DNA from: an uncultured Fibrobacter sp.
GTDB taxonomy: Bacteria; Fibrobacterota; Fibrobacteria; Fibrobacterales; Fibrobacteraceae
Direction of reading: 5' to 3'
Assembly: GCA_946183925.1 (NCBI GenBank)
Contig: CAMHDS010000001.1
Span: forward strand, 1-64,000
DNA length: 64,000 nt
Positions 7,832 to 16,729 of the stretch are shown here, piece by piece. Below the pieces are notes generated by a model. That model ran no database searches, was not told the origin of the DNA, and saw only the letters and a program-made list of their open reading frames with translations. The position numbers were made by a program, and so were the translations under genes. Position 1 is the stretch's first letter; each line of letters opens with the position of its first letter.

Positions 7832-10800
7832 ATGATTGGGTTTATACTGTTCACCCTTTTCCTTGCCACCGGAACTTTTGCCGAAAGTGTATTCTCCGGC
7901 GGAGACGGCTCGTCCGACAACCCCTACCTGATAGCAACTACCGACGACATGGCCCAACTGGCGGCTGATGTCAACGCCGTGGGCGAGAATTTGTATTATG
8001 GAAAGCACTTTCGCCTCACAAGCAACCTAGACTACACCAACGTCACAAAGGATGAAGCCGGGAACAACTACACCCCGGTAGGCCTCTTCTATTCCGATGG
8101 CATAACCAACAAACCCTTCAGGGGGTTCTTCGATGGATACGGGCACACCATTAAAGGCATCCGTGTGTCTTATAGAAACGACATATCCGGTGGAACAAAC
8201 GGGGTCGGCATTTTCGGCTTTATCCAAGACGGATCCGTGAAAAACCTGACAGTCGAAGACTGCGTCTTTAAGGGAACGACCGTAGGTGGAGTAGTCGGTT
8301 ACAACTACGGAGCAACAATCAAAAACACCCACGTAAAAAGCTCGGTTATCATTAGTTCTGATGAATCTCCTACGGCAAACCATGGTGGCATCGCAGGGCG
8401 CAACCATCTCGGAACCGTAGAAGGAAACATCAGCGAAGCTCAAGTCATCTGCAACGAGGGTCAATCTTGCAGTATTTTCGGAGGCATTGTTGGTCACGCC
8501 CTTAGCAGCACCACCAAGAACAACCTATACCTCGGTACCACGGTAGAAGGCGGCAGCTATGTGGGATGGATTGTCGGAAAAATCGAAAACACTTATCCCT
8601 TCGACGGAAACATCTATCCCAGTTCCCTTGTGGGTGGCGGCGCCGGCAGGGAAAATGAAAGTACAGGTCTTGACATCGCAGGGGCCGCAAAGCCGCGCTC
8701 TATTTCCCTACAAGATAACATTTCCCTTGTTCCCGGTGAACCAGAAGTCTCATACTCCAACGGACTCAAGGTTTACTCTTGGGGCTTAAAGTATGACGGT
8801 GTCACCTACTACAAGCCCAACGGTACAATCTCCCTCGCTTATAACGGCAACACCTTTATATCCGGATTCCAGTGCTCCGGCAGCGACGGCTGCGATGTTT
8901 CCGGAAGCACACTTACCATCGGGTTCGACGTTGAAGGAACCGCTACCGAAGTGAGTACTGTTGCTAGCACCGGCTCTGCCAACGACCCGTACCTGATTAT
9001 GTCCGCAAGCGACTGGGATCATCTGGTTCAAATGGTGGCCCAAGGGGAAACATTCTCGGGGAAATTCTTCAAACTGACAAACAATATTTCTGTTACCACC
9101 ATGGTGGGCAGCGATTCTACTACAAAATACTTTGCAGGAACTTTTGATGGTGCGGGCAATACCATAACGGTCTCCTATGGAGATTCAGACCACCGCATAA
9201 AGCAACCTTTTACGGCACCTTTCCGATTTGTGAATAGCGGCACCATCAAGAACCTTCATACGGCAGGAAGCATTTACATCGGTGCCCAGAAGGACTACAA
9301 ATTCGCCGGAGGAATCGCTGGGCGTGTTGCCGGGAACTCACTTATTGATAATTGCCACTCCAGAGTCACCATAGACACAGATGCTTATGGAGACCGAAGC
9401 CATGGGGGGCTAGTCGGCATCATCAAAAACGGAGCAACAACCATAAGCAATTCCTATTTCAACGGAAAACTCCTGGGACAACTTGTCCACGGTATCGGTG
9501 GACTGGTCGGCTGGGCAGAATCAAGAGCAGGCGCAGGCCCAACCACACTCACCCTCACAAATTGTCTATTCAAGCCGACACAGGTCTATTTAGCTACTGC
9601 TGATAATAGTGACTTCGCCACACTTGCTAGAACTAGCGGAAGCAATTTAATCATTACTAACTGCTATTACACTCAAGCACTAGGAACAGTTCAAGGCACA
9701 AAAGTTTCCAAATCCGTCTCTACAAACGACCTCGACACAATTGTTACCGCAGCTGACGGCGAAGTCTATTATATCCCCACCAACGCAACCATAAGCGGAA
9801 TCAGCAACACCTACAATCAAGGCACATCTACTGCCGACGTAGTTCCCGTAGTAGAAATTGGGGGGCAAGCTCTTACCTACGGGGACGACTACACCTTCTC
9901 AATAACCAAAGGCGAAAATCCCGTCGGTGAAACATTGAGCGAATTGGGCGAACATACCATAACTATCCAAGGAAACAGGAAGTACGCCGGTACAATCTCC
10001 ACCACATTCCAAGTTGTCCACGTATCGCAGTATGGAGCCATAACCATTACCGCTAACGGAACCAGCACCATAGCCTACATAGATGGAGACTTCCGCGAAA
10101 AGGTGGAGACCGTTATCGATCACAATATCGAAGTAAGCTCGGTAACTTTCAACCGTACGTTCAACGTGCGTTCAGATGACACTCCAGTCTACTCCACTAT
10201 CATGTTGCCCTTCTCTATCAAAGCTGGCGAAGTAGGCGGCGCCACCTTCTACCAGCTTACTGGCTTTGAAAAGAATGCCGAAGGCAAGTGGAAGGAAGCT
10301 GTCGTCACTCCGATTGGCAACAATGTCGACCTGGCCGCCAATACCCCGTACCTGCTGGAAGCCACCGAGTCTACAATTTCTTTCAACAACCAGAGTCCGC
10401 TTACCCTGAACACTACCACAGGAACTAAGAGCGTCTCCTTCGGGAATTGGGAGTTCCGCGGAACCTACAGCTATATCGAGTATGCAGACTCCTTGCAGCT
10501 AATCGGTCGCGCTTACGGCTTTGCCGGACAAAATAATGACGGCATTAAGATTGGTGAGTTCGTAAAGGTCGGCTCTGGAGCTTGGACCGTGCCTATGCGT
10601 GCCTACCTTGTGTACATCGAAGATAATTCCTCGCCCAAATCCGCCGCCGGCGCAGCCTTTGACCTACCCGAAACAATGGAGGTGGTCATCGTGAACAGCG
10701 AGGGCAAGTCCATCGGAGGCGGCACCCTGAACACCGTCACTGGCGAAATCCGCATGGACCGCTGGTACGACCTGCAGGGCCGCAAGCTGAATGGCAAGCC

Positions 10801-10852
10801 CACCACCAAGGGAACCTACTACCACAACGGCAAGAGAGTTATAATTAAATAG
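7832..10852 (+). CDS. Secreted GLUG-repeat surface protein
   Basis: About 1,006 aa from ATG 7832. That start has AAGGA 8 nt upstream, whereas the ORF-track ATG at 7823 has none. A hydrophobic leader (IGFILFTLFLATGTFA) is followed by two blocks of GLUG-type repeats (GGVVGYNYGATIKN, GGIVGHALSSTTKN, GGIAGRVAGNS, GGLVGIIKNGATTIS). These are predicted beta-helical surface repeats also found in adhesins and IgA peptidases. An Ig-like segment and a beta-rich C-terminal module follow. The extreme C-terminus (WYDLQGRKLNGK...NGKRVIIK) matches a tail common on secreted Bacteroidetes/Fibrobacter proteins. No catalytic motif was recognised. The stop abuts the Shine-Dalgarno of the 45-aa gene downstream. 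Confidence 0.8.
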   Translation: MIGFILFTLFLATGTFAESVFSGGDGSSDNPYLIATTDDMAQLAADVNAVGENLYYGKHFRLTSNLDYTNVTKDEAGNNYTPVGLFYSDGITNKPFRGFFDGYGHTIKGIRVSYRNDISGGTNGVGIFGFIQDGSVKNLTVEDCVFKGTTVGGVVGYNYGATIKNTHVKSSVIISSDESPTANHGGIAGRNHLGTVEGNISEAQVICNEGQSCSIFGGIVGHALSSTTKNNLYLGTTVEGGSYVGWIVGKIENTYPFDGNIYPSSLVGGGAGRENESTGLDIAGAAKPRSISLQDNISLVPGEPEVSYSNGLKVYSWGLKYDGVTYYKPNGTISLAYNGNTFISGFQCSGSDGCDVSGSTLTIGFDVEGTATEVSTVASTGSANDPYLIMSASDWDHLVQMVAQGETFSGKFFKLTNNISVTTMVGSDSTTKYFAGTFDGAGNTITVSYGDSDHRIKQPFTAPFRFVNSGTIKNLHTAGSIYIGAQKDYKFAGGIAGRVAGNSLIDNCHSRVTIDTDAYGDRSHGGLVGIIKNGATTISNSYFNGKLLGQLVHGIGGLVGWAESRAGAGPTTLTLTNCLFKPTQVYLATADNSDFATLARTSGSNLIITNCYYTQALGTVQGTKVSKSVSTNDLDTIVTAADGEVYYIPTNATISGISNTYNQGTSTADVVPVVEIGGQALTYGDDYTFSITKGENPVGETLSELGEHTITIQGNRKYAGTISTTFQVVHVSQYGAITITANGTSTIAYIDGDFREKVETVIDHNIEVSSVTFNRTFNVRSDDTPVYSTIMLPFSIKAGEVGGATFYQLTGFEKNAEGKWKEAVVTPIGNNVDLAANTPYLLEATESTISFNNQSPLTLNTTTGTKSVSFGNWEFRGTYSYIEYADSLQLIGRAYGFAGQNNDGIKIGEFVKVGSGAWTVPMRAYLVYIEDNSSPKSAAGAAFDLPETMEVVIVNSEGKSIGGGTLNTVTGEIRMDRWYDLQGRKLNGKPTTKGTYYHNGKRVIIK

Positions 10853-10860
10853 GAGCAATC

Positions 10861-10998
10861 ATGAATCAGGAAACCAAAAAGAAAGAATACACCAAGCCCG
10901 AGATGGAAATGATGGCATTTAGCCACCAAACAAATCTTCTCCTTGACTGTAGCGATCCAGGAAATGATGGTTGTTTGCATAGCGGCGGTACCGACTAA
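10861..10998 (+). CDS. 45-aa peptide gene, possible exported or modified peptide precursor
   Basis: This gene is too short for the ORF track. ATG 10861 has AGGAGC 6 nt upstream, overlapping the stop of the GLUG gene, and runs to TAA 10998. The N-terminal half is charged (MNQETKKKEYTKPEMEM). The C-terminal half is short, polar and Cys/Gly-containing (LLLDCSDPGNDGCLHSGGTD), with two Cys seven residues apart. The KK-Y-KPE...LL pattern resembles small uncharacterised peptides in Bacteroidetes-like genomes that have a leader-like N-terminus. No modification enzyme is nearby. The coding call is well supported by the ribosome site and operon position; the function is unknown. Confidence 0.7.
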   Translation: MNQETKKKEYTKPEMEMMAFSHQTNLLLDCSDPGNDGCLHSGGTD

Positions 10999-11101
10999 CC
11001 CCTCCCCTTGTCATGGTTTATGATCATCGGCACAAAGATTTCCCGTCAAGCGTGGAATGACAATGCCGGTTTTAGCATCGCCCATTCAACACAACGGAAA
11101 G

Positions 11102-11131
11102 GTCCCGCATTTCTGCGGGACTTTTCCTTTT
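11102..11131 (+). terminator. Rho-independent terminator
   Basis: GTCCCGC-atttct-GCGGGAC is a 7-bp stem followed by TTTTCCTTTT on the plus strand. It should end the GLUG/45-aa operon and lies just beyond the 3' end of the convergent ankyrin gene. Confidence 0.75.
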
Positions 11132-11146
11132 AAACATCAACGGGAA

Positions 11147-11887
11147 TTACTTTCCGAATTCCTTGGTGTAGGCGGCGGTATTCTTGGCACCGGCCTTCTT
11201 CAGTTCCTTGATCAGGCGGGTGTAGCCTTCGTTCTTGGCCCAGTCCATCACGGAGTAGCCTTGGCCGCACTTTACGTTCACATCTACGCCCTTCTTGATG
11301 AGGAACATCATGGCGTCGTAGTGACCACCCTTCACCGTCAGGTGAATCGGATAATAACCATCAGGGCTCTTGACTTCGAGGGGGGCGCCTGCGTCGGCCA
11401 GCAGTTCCAGCATGTCCACCTTGCCAGTCTTGGCGGCAATGGTCACGGCCGTGCCCAGGTTCTGCACGTCTACGCCCTCTTTCTTGAGCTGGGCAAGGAG
11501 CAGGCTCACCACTTCCTTGTTGCCCATCATCACGGCGTTGTCGATTACCTGTTCGCCGTTACCGTTACGAACGTTGGCCTTGGCGCCATGCTCGAACAAG
11601 TAGTTCAGCACCATCACGTTGCCCTTGTTGGCGGCGATGGCCACGGCGTTGTTGCCATTGTCAGCGGCGGCGTCAATTTCCATAGAAGCCTGCAAGAACA
11701 AGGTCATCTTGGCGGTATCGCTGTTCACCGCATAAGACACGAACTGGTTCGGCGTAAAGGCGATTTTCTGCTTCGTCAGGTACTTACGCACGGACTGGGG
11801 ATCGTTGGGGTCCATCGTATCGTTACAGGCGGTAAGGCCAGCTGCCAGCAGGCCCATAGCGCACAATCCAAGGATTTTTTTGTTCAT
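11147..11887 (-). CDS. Ankyrin-repeat lipoprotein
   Basis: 246 aa from ATG 11887, which has GGAG 8 nt upstream; the 23 residues added by the ORF track have no ribosome site. The lipoprotein signal MNKKILGLCAMGLLAAGLTAC ends in the lipobox LTAC, so the mature protein is probably anchored in the periplasm or outer membrane. About four or five ankyrin repeats follow, with motifs such as AVAIAANKGNVMVLNYL, TAVTIAAKTGKVDML and YPIHLTVKGGHYDAM, ending in VMDWAKNEGYTRLIKELKKAGAK. Ankyrin repeats bind proteins; the partner is unknown. The gene stands 3' of the lytic transglycosylase cluster on the same strand, separated by 99 bp of AT-rich DNA. Confidence 0.85.
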   Translation of the reverse strand: MNKKILGLCAMGLLAAGLTACNDTMDPNDPQSVRKYLTKQKIAFTPNQFVSYAVNSDTAKMTLFLQASMEIDAAADNGNNAVAIAANKGNVMVLNYLFEHGAKANVRNGNGEQVIDNAVMMGNKEVVSLLLAQLKKEGVDVQNLGTAVTIAAKTGKVDMLELLADAGAPLEVKSPDGYYPIHLTVKGGHYDAMMFLIKKGVDVNVKCGQGYSVMDWAKNEGYTRLIKELKKAGAKNTAAYTKEFGK

Positions 11888-11986
11888 TTTCGGGGCTCCG
11901 TAATAGTTTTTTCGTTTTCTGTCACTAAAATTACACTTTTTTTCGGGAAAATACACAATTTTTTCAAAAAAAAGCGATTTTTTGCA

Positions 11987-14134
11987 TTATTTTCGGATGA
12001 TGAGCTTGTCGCCAATGCGGATTTTGGTATCCTTGAGGTCGTTCCAGCGGACAATGTCCTCGATGGTCACGCCGTACTGGCGAGAAATGTCCCACAGACC
12101 CTCCCCCTTCTTGACCACATGGACCCGCTCCTTGGCGGACTTTGCCGGCTTGGCCGACGATTTCTCGCTAGAAGACTTGTCCGCCTTAGCCTGCTTTTCA
12201 GAAGATTTCGGGGCGTTCTTCACCACGGTCTGGGTAAACTCCGGAATCACCAGGGAATCCCCTACAGAAAGGCGGTGGCTGTAGCCGCCGTTGGCCTCCA
12301 GAAGCATCACCACAGGCACGCCGAACTTCTTCGCGATCTCGGCATAGGTGTCGCCCTCACCCACCACGTAGCGTTCGCCCTTGGCAAGCTTCGGAGCCGA
12401 ACTCGCCTGGGGCACCACGGGTTTCAGTTCCGGCTTGGACACGAATAGGGTATCCCCTGGATTCACCACGTGATCTTCCTTCATGGAATTCCACACTCGG
12501 ATGCTTTCTTGAGATACGCCAAAGAGCCGAGCCACCGTAGCCACGTTGTCGCCCAGCTTGGCCACATAGGTCTTGACCTTCGCAGGCTTCTTGCCCGTAG
12601 ATTTCTTGGGGGTGACCTTGATGGGAATCAGCAGGGTCTGCCCCGCACGGATACGGGTGCCCTTCATGTCGTTGGCCTGCTGGAGTTCCTTCACCGAAAT
12701 GCCATACTGGCGCGAAATCACGCCCAGGCTTTCGCCCCGCTTGACCTTGTGGTGGTGCCAGCTAGAAAAGTTGTTCTTTTCCATCTTGTCGTAGCCATCT
12801 ACAAAGGCGCTGCGGGTTCCCACCGGCAGACGCAACAGGTAAGAATCCCTGTTGGGCGGCGTGCACCACTTGACCAGTTCCATGTTCAGGCTCCGCAGGG
12901 TGTCTTCAGGGACCTTCAAAACCTTGGCCACTTCCTCCAGCGGGAAAGAGTCAAAAACCGTCACCGTATCAAAGTCGGGCCTGTACTGGCGATTGATTTT
13001 CATGTCGTACTGTTCAGGATAATGCCCGATAACCATAGCGGCCAAAATGCGAGGCACATAGCGCATGGTTTCCTTGGGCAGTTCCAGGTCCCAGTAGGTC
13101 ACCACCTGGGTGGTGTCCCAGGTAGAATCGGCCATCTTCTCCTTGACTAGGCGGCGCACGCGGCCCTCACCGCAATTGTAGGCGGCCATGGCCAACAGCC
13201 AGTCGTTGAATTCGTTGTACAGGCGCGACAGATACTTGAGGGCAGCCGTAGTGGCCATTTCCGGATTGCGGCGCATGTCCACCCAATAATCGACTTGAAG
13301 GCCATAGCGTTTGCCCGTCTCCGGAATGAACTGCCACATGCCGCTGGCCTTGGCACGGCTATAGGCCTTCAGCTTGAAACCGGATTCCACCAGGGCGAGG
13401 TAAATCAGGTCGCGGGGCATGCCCATCTCGTCGAGTTTAGAATAAACTAACGAATCATAGGCAGTCTTGCGGTTAAGGGAGCCTTCTGTAAAGGACCTCG
13501 CCCCGCCGCTCATGTAGAAAATTTCTTGCATCACCCTTTCGTTGAACACCACGGGCAGCGTAAACTGAGCCACATCCACCGTATCCAAGAAGTTTTCGAT
13601 AACCTGCAAGGCAGCGCTATCCGCGGCGCTTTCGTCCAGGGCATCCACGCCCTCGATAGACACTTCGTTCTGCTCGAACACCCCTGCATCTACACCGATT
13701 TCAGAAATGTTGGGGTAAACCTCGTCCAGGGCATCCACAATGCGGAGCGGCATCTGTGCCCGGTATATGGAATCAACGGATTCGGGAACGTTATGGTAAA
13801 GGGTGTCGTGCTTTTCGGCGATGAACTGCCGCAGGGATTCGTCCAGGTAATGCCTGGCCAAGAGCCATTCCTGGTTGTCCATGGCCTCCAGGGCGTACTG
13901 GTAATAGGTCCAAGAAGGCCTTACCGCCAGGGAATCGTGAACCCTTTCCCGGAGGGCCACCTGGGCAAAGGACTCAGAGCCATCTTCGGAATACACCAAA
14001 GAATCGGGCTTGCCGACAGGGCCGCCCGAAGGAACATCGTTTGCAACTGGAGCCTGTGCCGGGGCACAGGCGGCTAGCAGGATAGCCGAAAGAAAGGTTC
14101 CTAGTACTACGATATGCCTAGAAAGGCATATCAC
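11987..14134 (-). CDS. LysM-containing membrane-bound lytic transglycosylase (MltD-like)
   Basis: About 715 aa if started at GTG 14134, which overlaps the TGA of the upstream gene (GTGA) and places the leader MICLSRHIVVLGTFLSAILLAAC with a lipobox at the N-terminus. The ORF-track ATG at 14170 is possible but lies inside the upstream gene. An SLT domain is visible (about 245-390: ALVESGFKLKAYSRAKASGMWQF, catalytic Glu in VESGF; YLSRLYNEFNDWLLAMAAYNCGEGRV). Four LysM-type modules follow (for example HHKVKRGESLGVISRQYG and HVVKKGEGLWDISRQYG). It cleaves glycan strands of murein to 1,6-anhydro products. The layout matches the MltD family, extended with extra LysM repeats. Confidence 0.92.
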   Translation of the reverse strand: MICLSRHIVVLGTFLSAILLAACAPAQAPVANDVPSGGPVGKPDSLVYSEDGSESFAQVALRERVHDSLAVRPSWTYYQYALEAMDNQEWLLARHYLDESLRQFIAEKHDTLYHNVPESVDSIYRAQMPLRIVDALDEVYPNISEIGVDAGVFEQNEVSIEGVDALDESAADSAALQVIENFLDTVDVAQFTLPVVFNERVMQEIFYMSGGARSFTEGSLNRKTAYDSLVYSKLDEMGMPRDLIYLALVESGFKLKAYSRAKASGMWQFIPETGKRYGLQVDYWVDMRRNPEMATTAALKYLSRLYNEFNDWLLAMAAYNCGEGRVRRLVKEKMADSTWDTTQVVTYWDLELPKETMRYVPRILAAMVIGHYPEQYDMKINRQYRPDFDTVTVFDSFPLEEVAKVLKVPEDTLRSLNMELVKWCTPPNRDSYLLRLPVGTRSAFVDGYDKMEKNNFSSWHHHKVKRGESLGVISRQYGISVKELQQANDMKGTRIRAGQTLLIPIKVTPKKSTGKKPAKVKTYVAKLGDNVATVARLFGVSQESIRVWNSMKEDHVVNPGDTLFVSKPELKPVVPQASSAPKLAKGERYVVGEGDTYAEIAKKFGVPVVMLLEANGGYSHRLSVGDSLVIPEFTQTVVKNAPKSSEKQAKADKSSSEKSSAKPAKSAKERVHVVKKGEGLWDISRQYGVTIEDIVRWNDLKDTKIRIGDKLIIRK

Positions 14135-14334
14135 TGGTCGTAATCCAGGTCTTCGGCGTAGTCGGACCAAATCTGGTCGCGCTTGAAGGACGGCTGGTCA
14201 AAATCGACCTCTTCGTCCAGTTCTTCCTCCTCCTCCTCGATTTCCTCTTCGATTTCCTCGTTGGGGAAAGGAAGGGAATTATCAAAAGAATCACTCTTCG
14301 GCCTACGGCCGCAATGGTACGCATAGTTCAACAT
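14131..14334 (-). CDS. Small highly acidic protein
   Basis: 67 aa from ATG 14334, preceded by GAGGAG; the longer ORF-track start lacks a ribosome site. A short basic start (MLNYAYHCGRRPKSD) is followed by an uninterrupted acidic tract (EEIEEEIEEEEEELDEEVDFD) and a polar end. It has no signal peptide or TM segment. Its stop overlaps the likely GTG start of the lytic transglycosylase gene, so the two are probably translationally coupled. I do not recognise a family; a role in binding a basic partner or metal is only a guess. Confidence 0.7.
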   Translation of the reverse strand: MLNYAYHCGRRPKSDSFDNSLPFPNEEIEEEIEEEEEELDEEVDFDQPSFKRDQIWSDYAEDLDYDQ

Positions 14335-14344
14335 AGAATTCTCC

Positions 14345-14521
14345 TCAGTGCAGGACACGACTGATTCCAACCAGGATTACCCCGCTCATCACCAAAGACG
14401 CCACTATCTGGAGCACGATGATGACCCTATTGACGCGGTAGGCCTTTTGGGCCTTTCTGTGCCAAGGAGGGAGTCCTGATTTAGTCTCTCGGTTCGGTTC
14501 CACGAGTGGAAATGTATACAT
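14345..14521 (-). CDS. Small single-pass membrane protein
   Basis: 58 aa from ATG 14521 (61 aa from TTG 14530). A basic amphipathic first half (PPWHRKAQKAYRVNR) precedes one TM helix (VIIVLQIVASLVMSGVILVGI). The gene is immediately upstream of the acidic-protein gene (10 bp gap) and probably leads the minus-strand operon with the lytic transglycosylase. The ribosome site is weak. No family is recognised, but gene position and the clean TM helix favour a real gene. Confidence 0.55.
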   Translation of the reverse strand: MYTFPLVEPNRETKSGLPPWHRKAQKAYRVNRVIIVLQIVASLVMSGVILVGISRVLH

Positions 14522-14557
14522 AAACTTCAAAAAGTCAATACCTTTGTGAAAAAAAAT

Positions 14558-14564
14558 TAAATTT
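14558..14564 (+). promoter_or_regulatory. -10-like TAAATTT box, leaderless start for 14571 gene
   Basis: TAAATTT ends 6 nt before ATG 14571 and no Shine-Dalgarno lies between. The same geometry is seen before rnd, 46769, cysE and the 53050 gene, which supports a -10 element giving a transcript that starts at or next to the AUG. Confidence 0.4.
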
Positions 14565-14570
14565 TTTGCG

Positions 14571-16607
14571 ATGAATGCCAGAAAAATATTCCTAAGTCTT
14601 TGTCTAGCAACGACTTACGCTTTTTCGCATACCGGTGCCATTCGCAACGGTGACGGCTTCAGGGTACCCTCGTCCACCACCCTAGGTCAGGGATTTTTCT
14701 TCTTTTCCGGGAATTTCGAGAACCTGAGCGACGGCTCCCCCATGGCTATCGACGGATTTAACGAATCCAGAAACAACCGAAAATACAAAGTTCCAAGTAA
14801 TATTCCCTCCTCAGGAGGTGCCTTACAAGCTTCATACGCCCCTTTGGACTTTTTTGAATTCGGTCTATACCAACCCATCTACTACGATGGAAAAGTTGAG
14901 GAAACTGAATTCGACGCCATAGGACTCGGAGATTTGCAGATATACGGCAAAGCCTCTCTCCCTACAGATTTTCCTCTAAAACCCGCAATATCTTTCGAAG
15001 TTTTCTCCCCTACTGGTTCCAAAGATGCAGGTTTTAGGCCAAGACGCATCTGGAACATCAAAGACAACAAGACACATGCCTATACCTATGACAACTGGTC
15101 CGTAGCCACGACCTTGTTCCTAACGCTTGAACTCTTTGAAGTAGTACAATGGAACAACTACATAGGACACTTTAGTACCGAGTACGTGATGTGGGGAACC
15201 GGCCTAAATCTTTTTCCACACAAATTAATTTCTGTTATCCTCGAAATATCTGGAGAAACCAAGATTACCAAGACAAGAATCAGCAATCATCTAGTCAACG
15301 ATGCACTCCGCTTTTCTCCGGCATTAAAACTGCACCTGCCCCAAAATTTCAATTTACTTCTTGGCGTAGATTTAGGATTGGACTATTTTCGAGGAACAAA
15401 ACTTAGTAACGGACATCTAGTAAAACGAGACAATGGCAATAAAGAAATTTCTTATGCGGTCTCCGGATCGCCAAAGATTTCAATGACCGTCGGCATTAGC
15501 AAAGCCATTGACTTCAGTTGGAAAGACGCCGACCGCGATGGTGTGCCCGATCGTTTGGATATGTGTCCGGGATCTGCACGCGACATGGTGGTAAACAACC
15601 GCGGATGCCCCGTTGACGAAGACCAGGATGGTGTGCTAAATATCGTGGACGACTGTCCGGGAACACCCTTGGGCGTAAAGGTGGACTTTTTGGGATGTCC
15701 GCTGGATCAAGACAAAGACGGAGTACCCGACTACAAGGACACTTGCGCCAACACTCCAGACGGCATGGCCGTAGATGCAGTCGGCTGCAAGCTGGACACC
15801 GATGGCGACGGAGTTGACGACAATGCGGACCAGTGCCCGAACACCCGCAAAGACGACCCCGTAGACGGCAAGGGCTGTCCCCTGGACGAAGACCACGACG
15901 GAGTGCTTAACGAAAACGATGCCTGTCCGAACACGCCCGAGGGCTGGAAAATCAACGCCTTCGGATGCCCCATGGACGAAGACCGGGACGGAATCCCCGA
16001 CGAGGTAGATTCCTGCCCCGGCACGGAGCTTGGGGAAACCGTTAACAAGGACGGTTGTCCCGTAGATACCGACGGAGACGGTGTTTCCGACCTGCACGAC
16101 AACTGCACCGAAACCCCGAAGGACTACCCCGTAGACAAAGACGGTTGTCCGACGGACACCGACAAAGACGGGGTACCAGATGCTATCGACCAATGCCCCA
16201 AAACCCCTGCAGGAGCCGTTGTAGACAGCCTGGGATGCATCATGGACTCCGATTTTGACGGAGTGCCCGACCATCTGGACAAATGCCCTGCCACACTTCC
16301 AAAAGTCAAGGTAGACGAAAGCGGATGCGCCCGCAACACCAAGCAGGACCTGAGCGCAATCGCCAAAGAAATCAAGTTCTTCAAGAACTCCGACAAGCTT
16401 ATCGCCTCTAGCTACACCGCTCTGAACGACGTCATAGAACTCATGCGCAAGCACAATTTTACGCTTGAGGTAAGTGGTCCCGAAGGAAAGATAAACGCCA
16501 TCGGCAAGTACCTAGATGGCAAGGGATTTGACTCCAAGCTCGTGACGCTCACGCCCAAGGCTGGCGAAATCAAGTTCATCGCCACCGGCGTAAAGTACGA
16601 GGAGTAG
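14571..16607 (+). CDS. Outer-membrane protein with nine TSP3 calcium repeats and degenerate OmpA domain
   Basis: 678 aa. A signal peptide (MNARKIFLSLCLATTYAFS) is followed by about 290 residues of alternating beta-strand character, consistent with a beta-barrel (LYQPIYYDGKVEE, FEVFSPTG). Then come nine thrombospondin type 3 repeats (D-x-D-x-DGVPD...CP...GCP), which are Ca2+-binding stalks typical of OmpA-like porins. The last 85 residues resemble an OmpA C-terminal domain (IKFFKNSDKLIASSYTALND) but are shortened, and the HTD...R peptidoglycan-binding loop is absent. It may therefore no longer bind murein. The N-terminal barrel part is more A+T-rich than the repeat part. It is followed by a heptamer array. 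Confidence 0.85.
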   Translation: MNARKIFLSLCLATTYAFSHTGAIRNGDGFRVPSSTTLGQGFFFFSGNFENLSDGSPMAIDGFNESRNNRKYKVPSNIPSSGGALQASYAPLDFFEFGLYQPIYYDGKVEETEFDAIGLGDLQIYGKASLPTDFPLKPAISFEVFSPTGSKDAGFRPRRIWNIKDNKTHAYTYDNWSVATTLFLTLELFEVVQWNNYIGHFSTEYVMWGTGLNLFPHKLISVILEISGETKITKTRISNHLVNDALRFSPALKLHLPQNFNLLLGVDLGLDYFRGTKLSNGHLVKRDNGNKEISYAVSGSPKISMTVGISKAIDFSWKDADRDGVPDRLDMCPGSARDMVVNNRGCPVDEDQDGVLNIVDDCPGTPLGVKVDFLGCPLDQDKDGVPDYKDTCANTPDGMAVDAVGCKLDTDGDGVDDNADQCPNTRKDDPVDGKGCPLDEDHDGVLNENDACPNTPEGWKINAFGCPMDEDRDGIPDEVDSCPGTELGETVNKDGCPVDTDGDGVSDLHDNCTETPKDYPVDKDGCPTDTDKDGVPDAIDQCPKTPAGAVVDSLGCIMDSDFDGVPDHLDKCPATLPKVKVDESGCARNTKQDLSAIAKEIKFFKNSDKLIASSYTALNDVIELMRKHNFTLEVSGPEGKINAIGKYLDGKGFDSKLVTLTPKAGEIKFIATGVKYEE

Positions 16608-16714
16608 GGGTTAGGGGCTAGGATTTAGGATTTAGGATCTAGGGGCTAGGATCTAGGGGCTAGGATCTAGGGACTAGGATCTAGGGGTTAGGTTTTAGGT
16701 TATAGGAATTAGGG
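16605..16714 (+). repeat. Degenerate heptamer array A1 (about 16 units)
   Basis: The DNA following the stop divides cleanly into 7-bp units: TTAGGGG, CTAGGAT, TTAGGAT, TTAGGAT, CTAGGGG, CTAGGAT, CTAGGGG, CTAGGAT, CTAGGGA and so on. Phase is kept over about 110 bp while the last three bases vary. The array begins within the last codons of the TSP3 gene (the stop TAG is part of a unit) and is G-rich in the gene's sense direction. Confidence 0.85.
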
Positions 16715-16729
16715 TCGCGGGTCTCAAGA

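Noticed and set aside
11057-12448. 463-aa plus-strand ORF
   Set aside because: It is a shadow across the ankyrin and lytic transglycosylase genes, spans the intergenic gap and shows no family motif, while the minus-strand genes have clear domains and lipoprotein signals.
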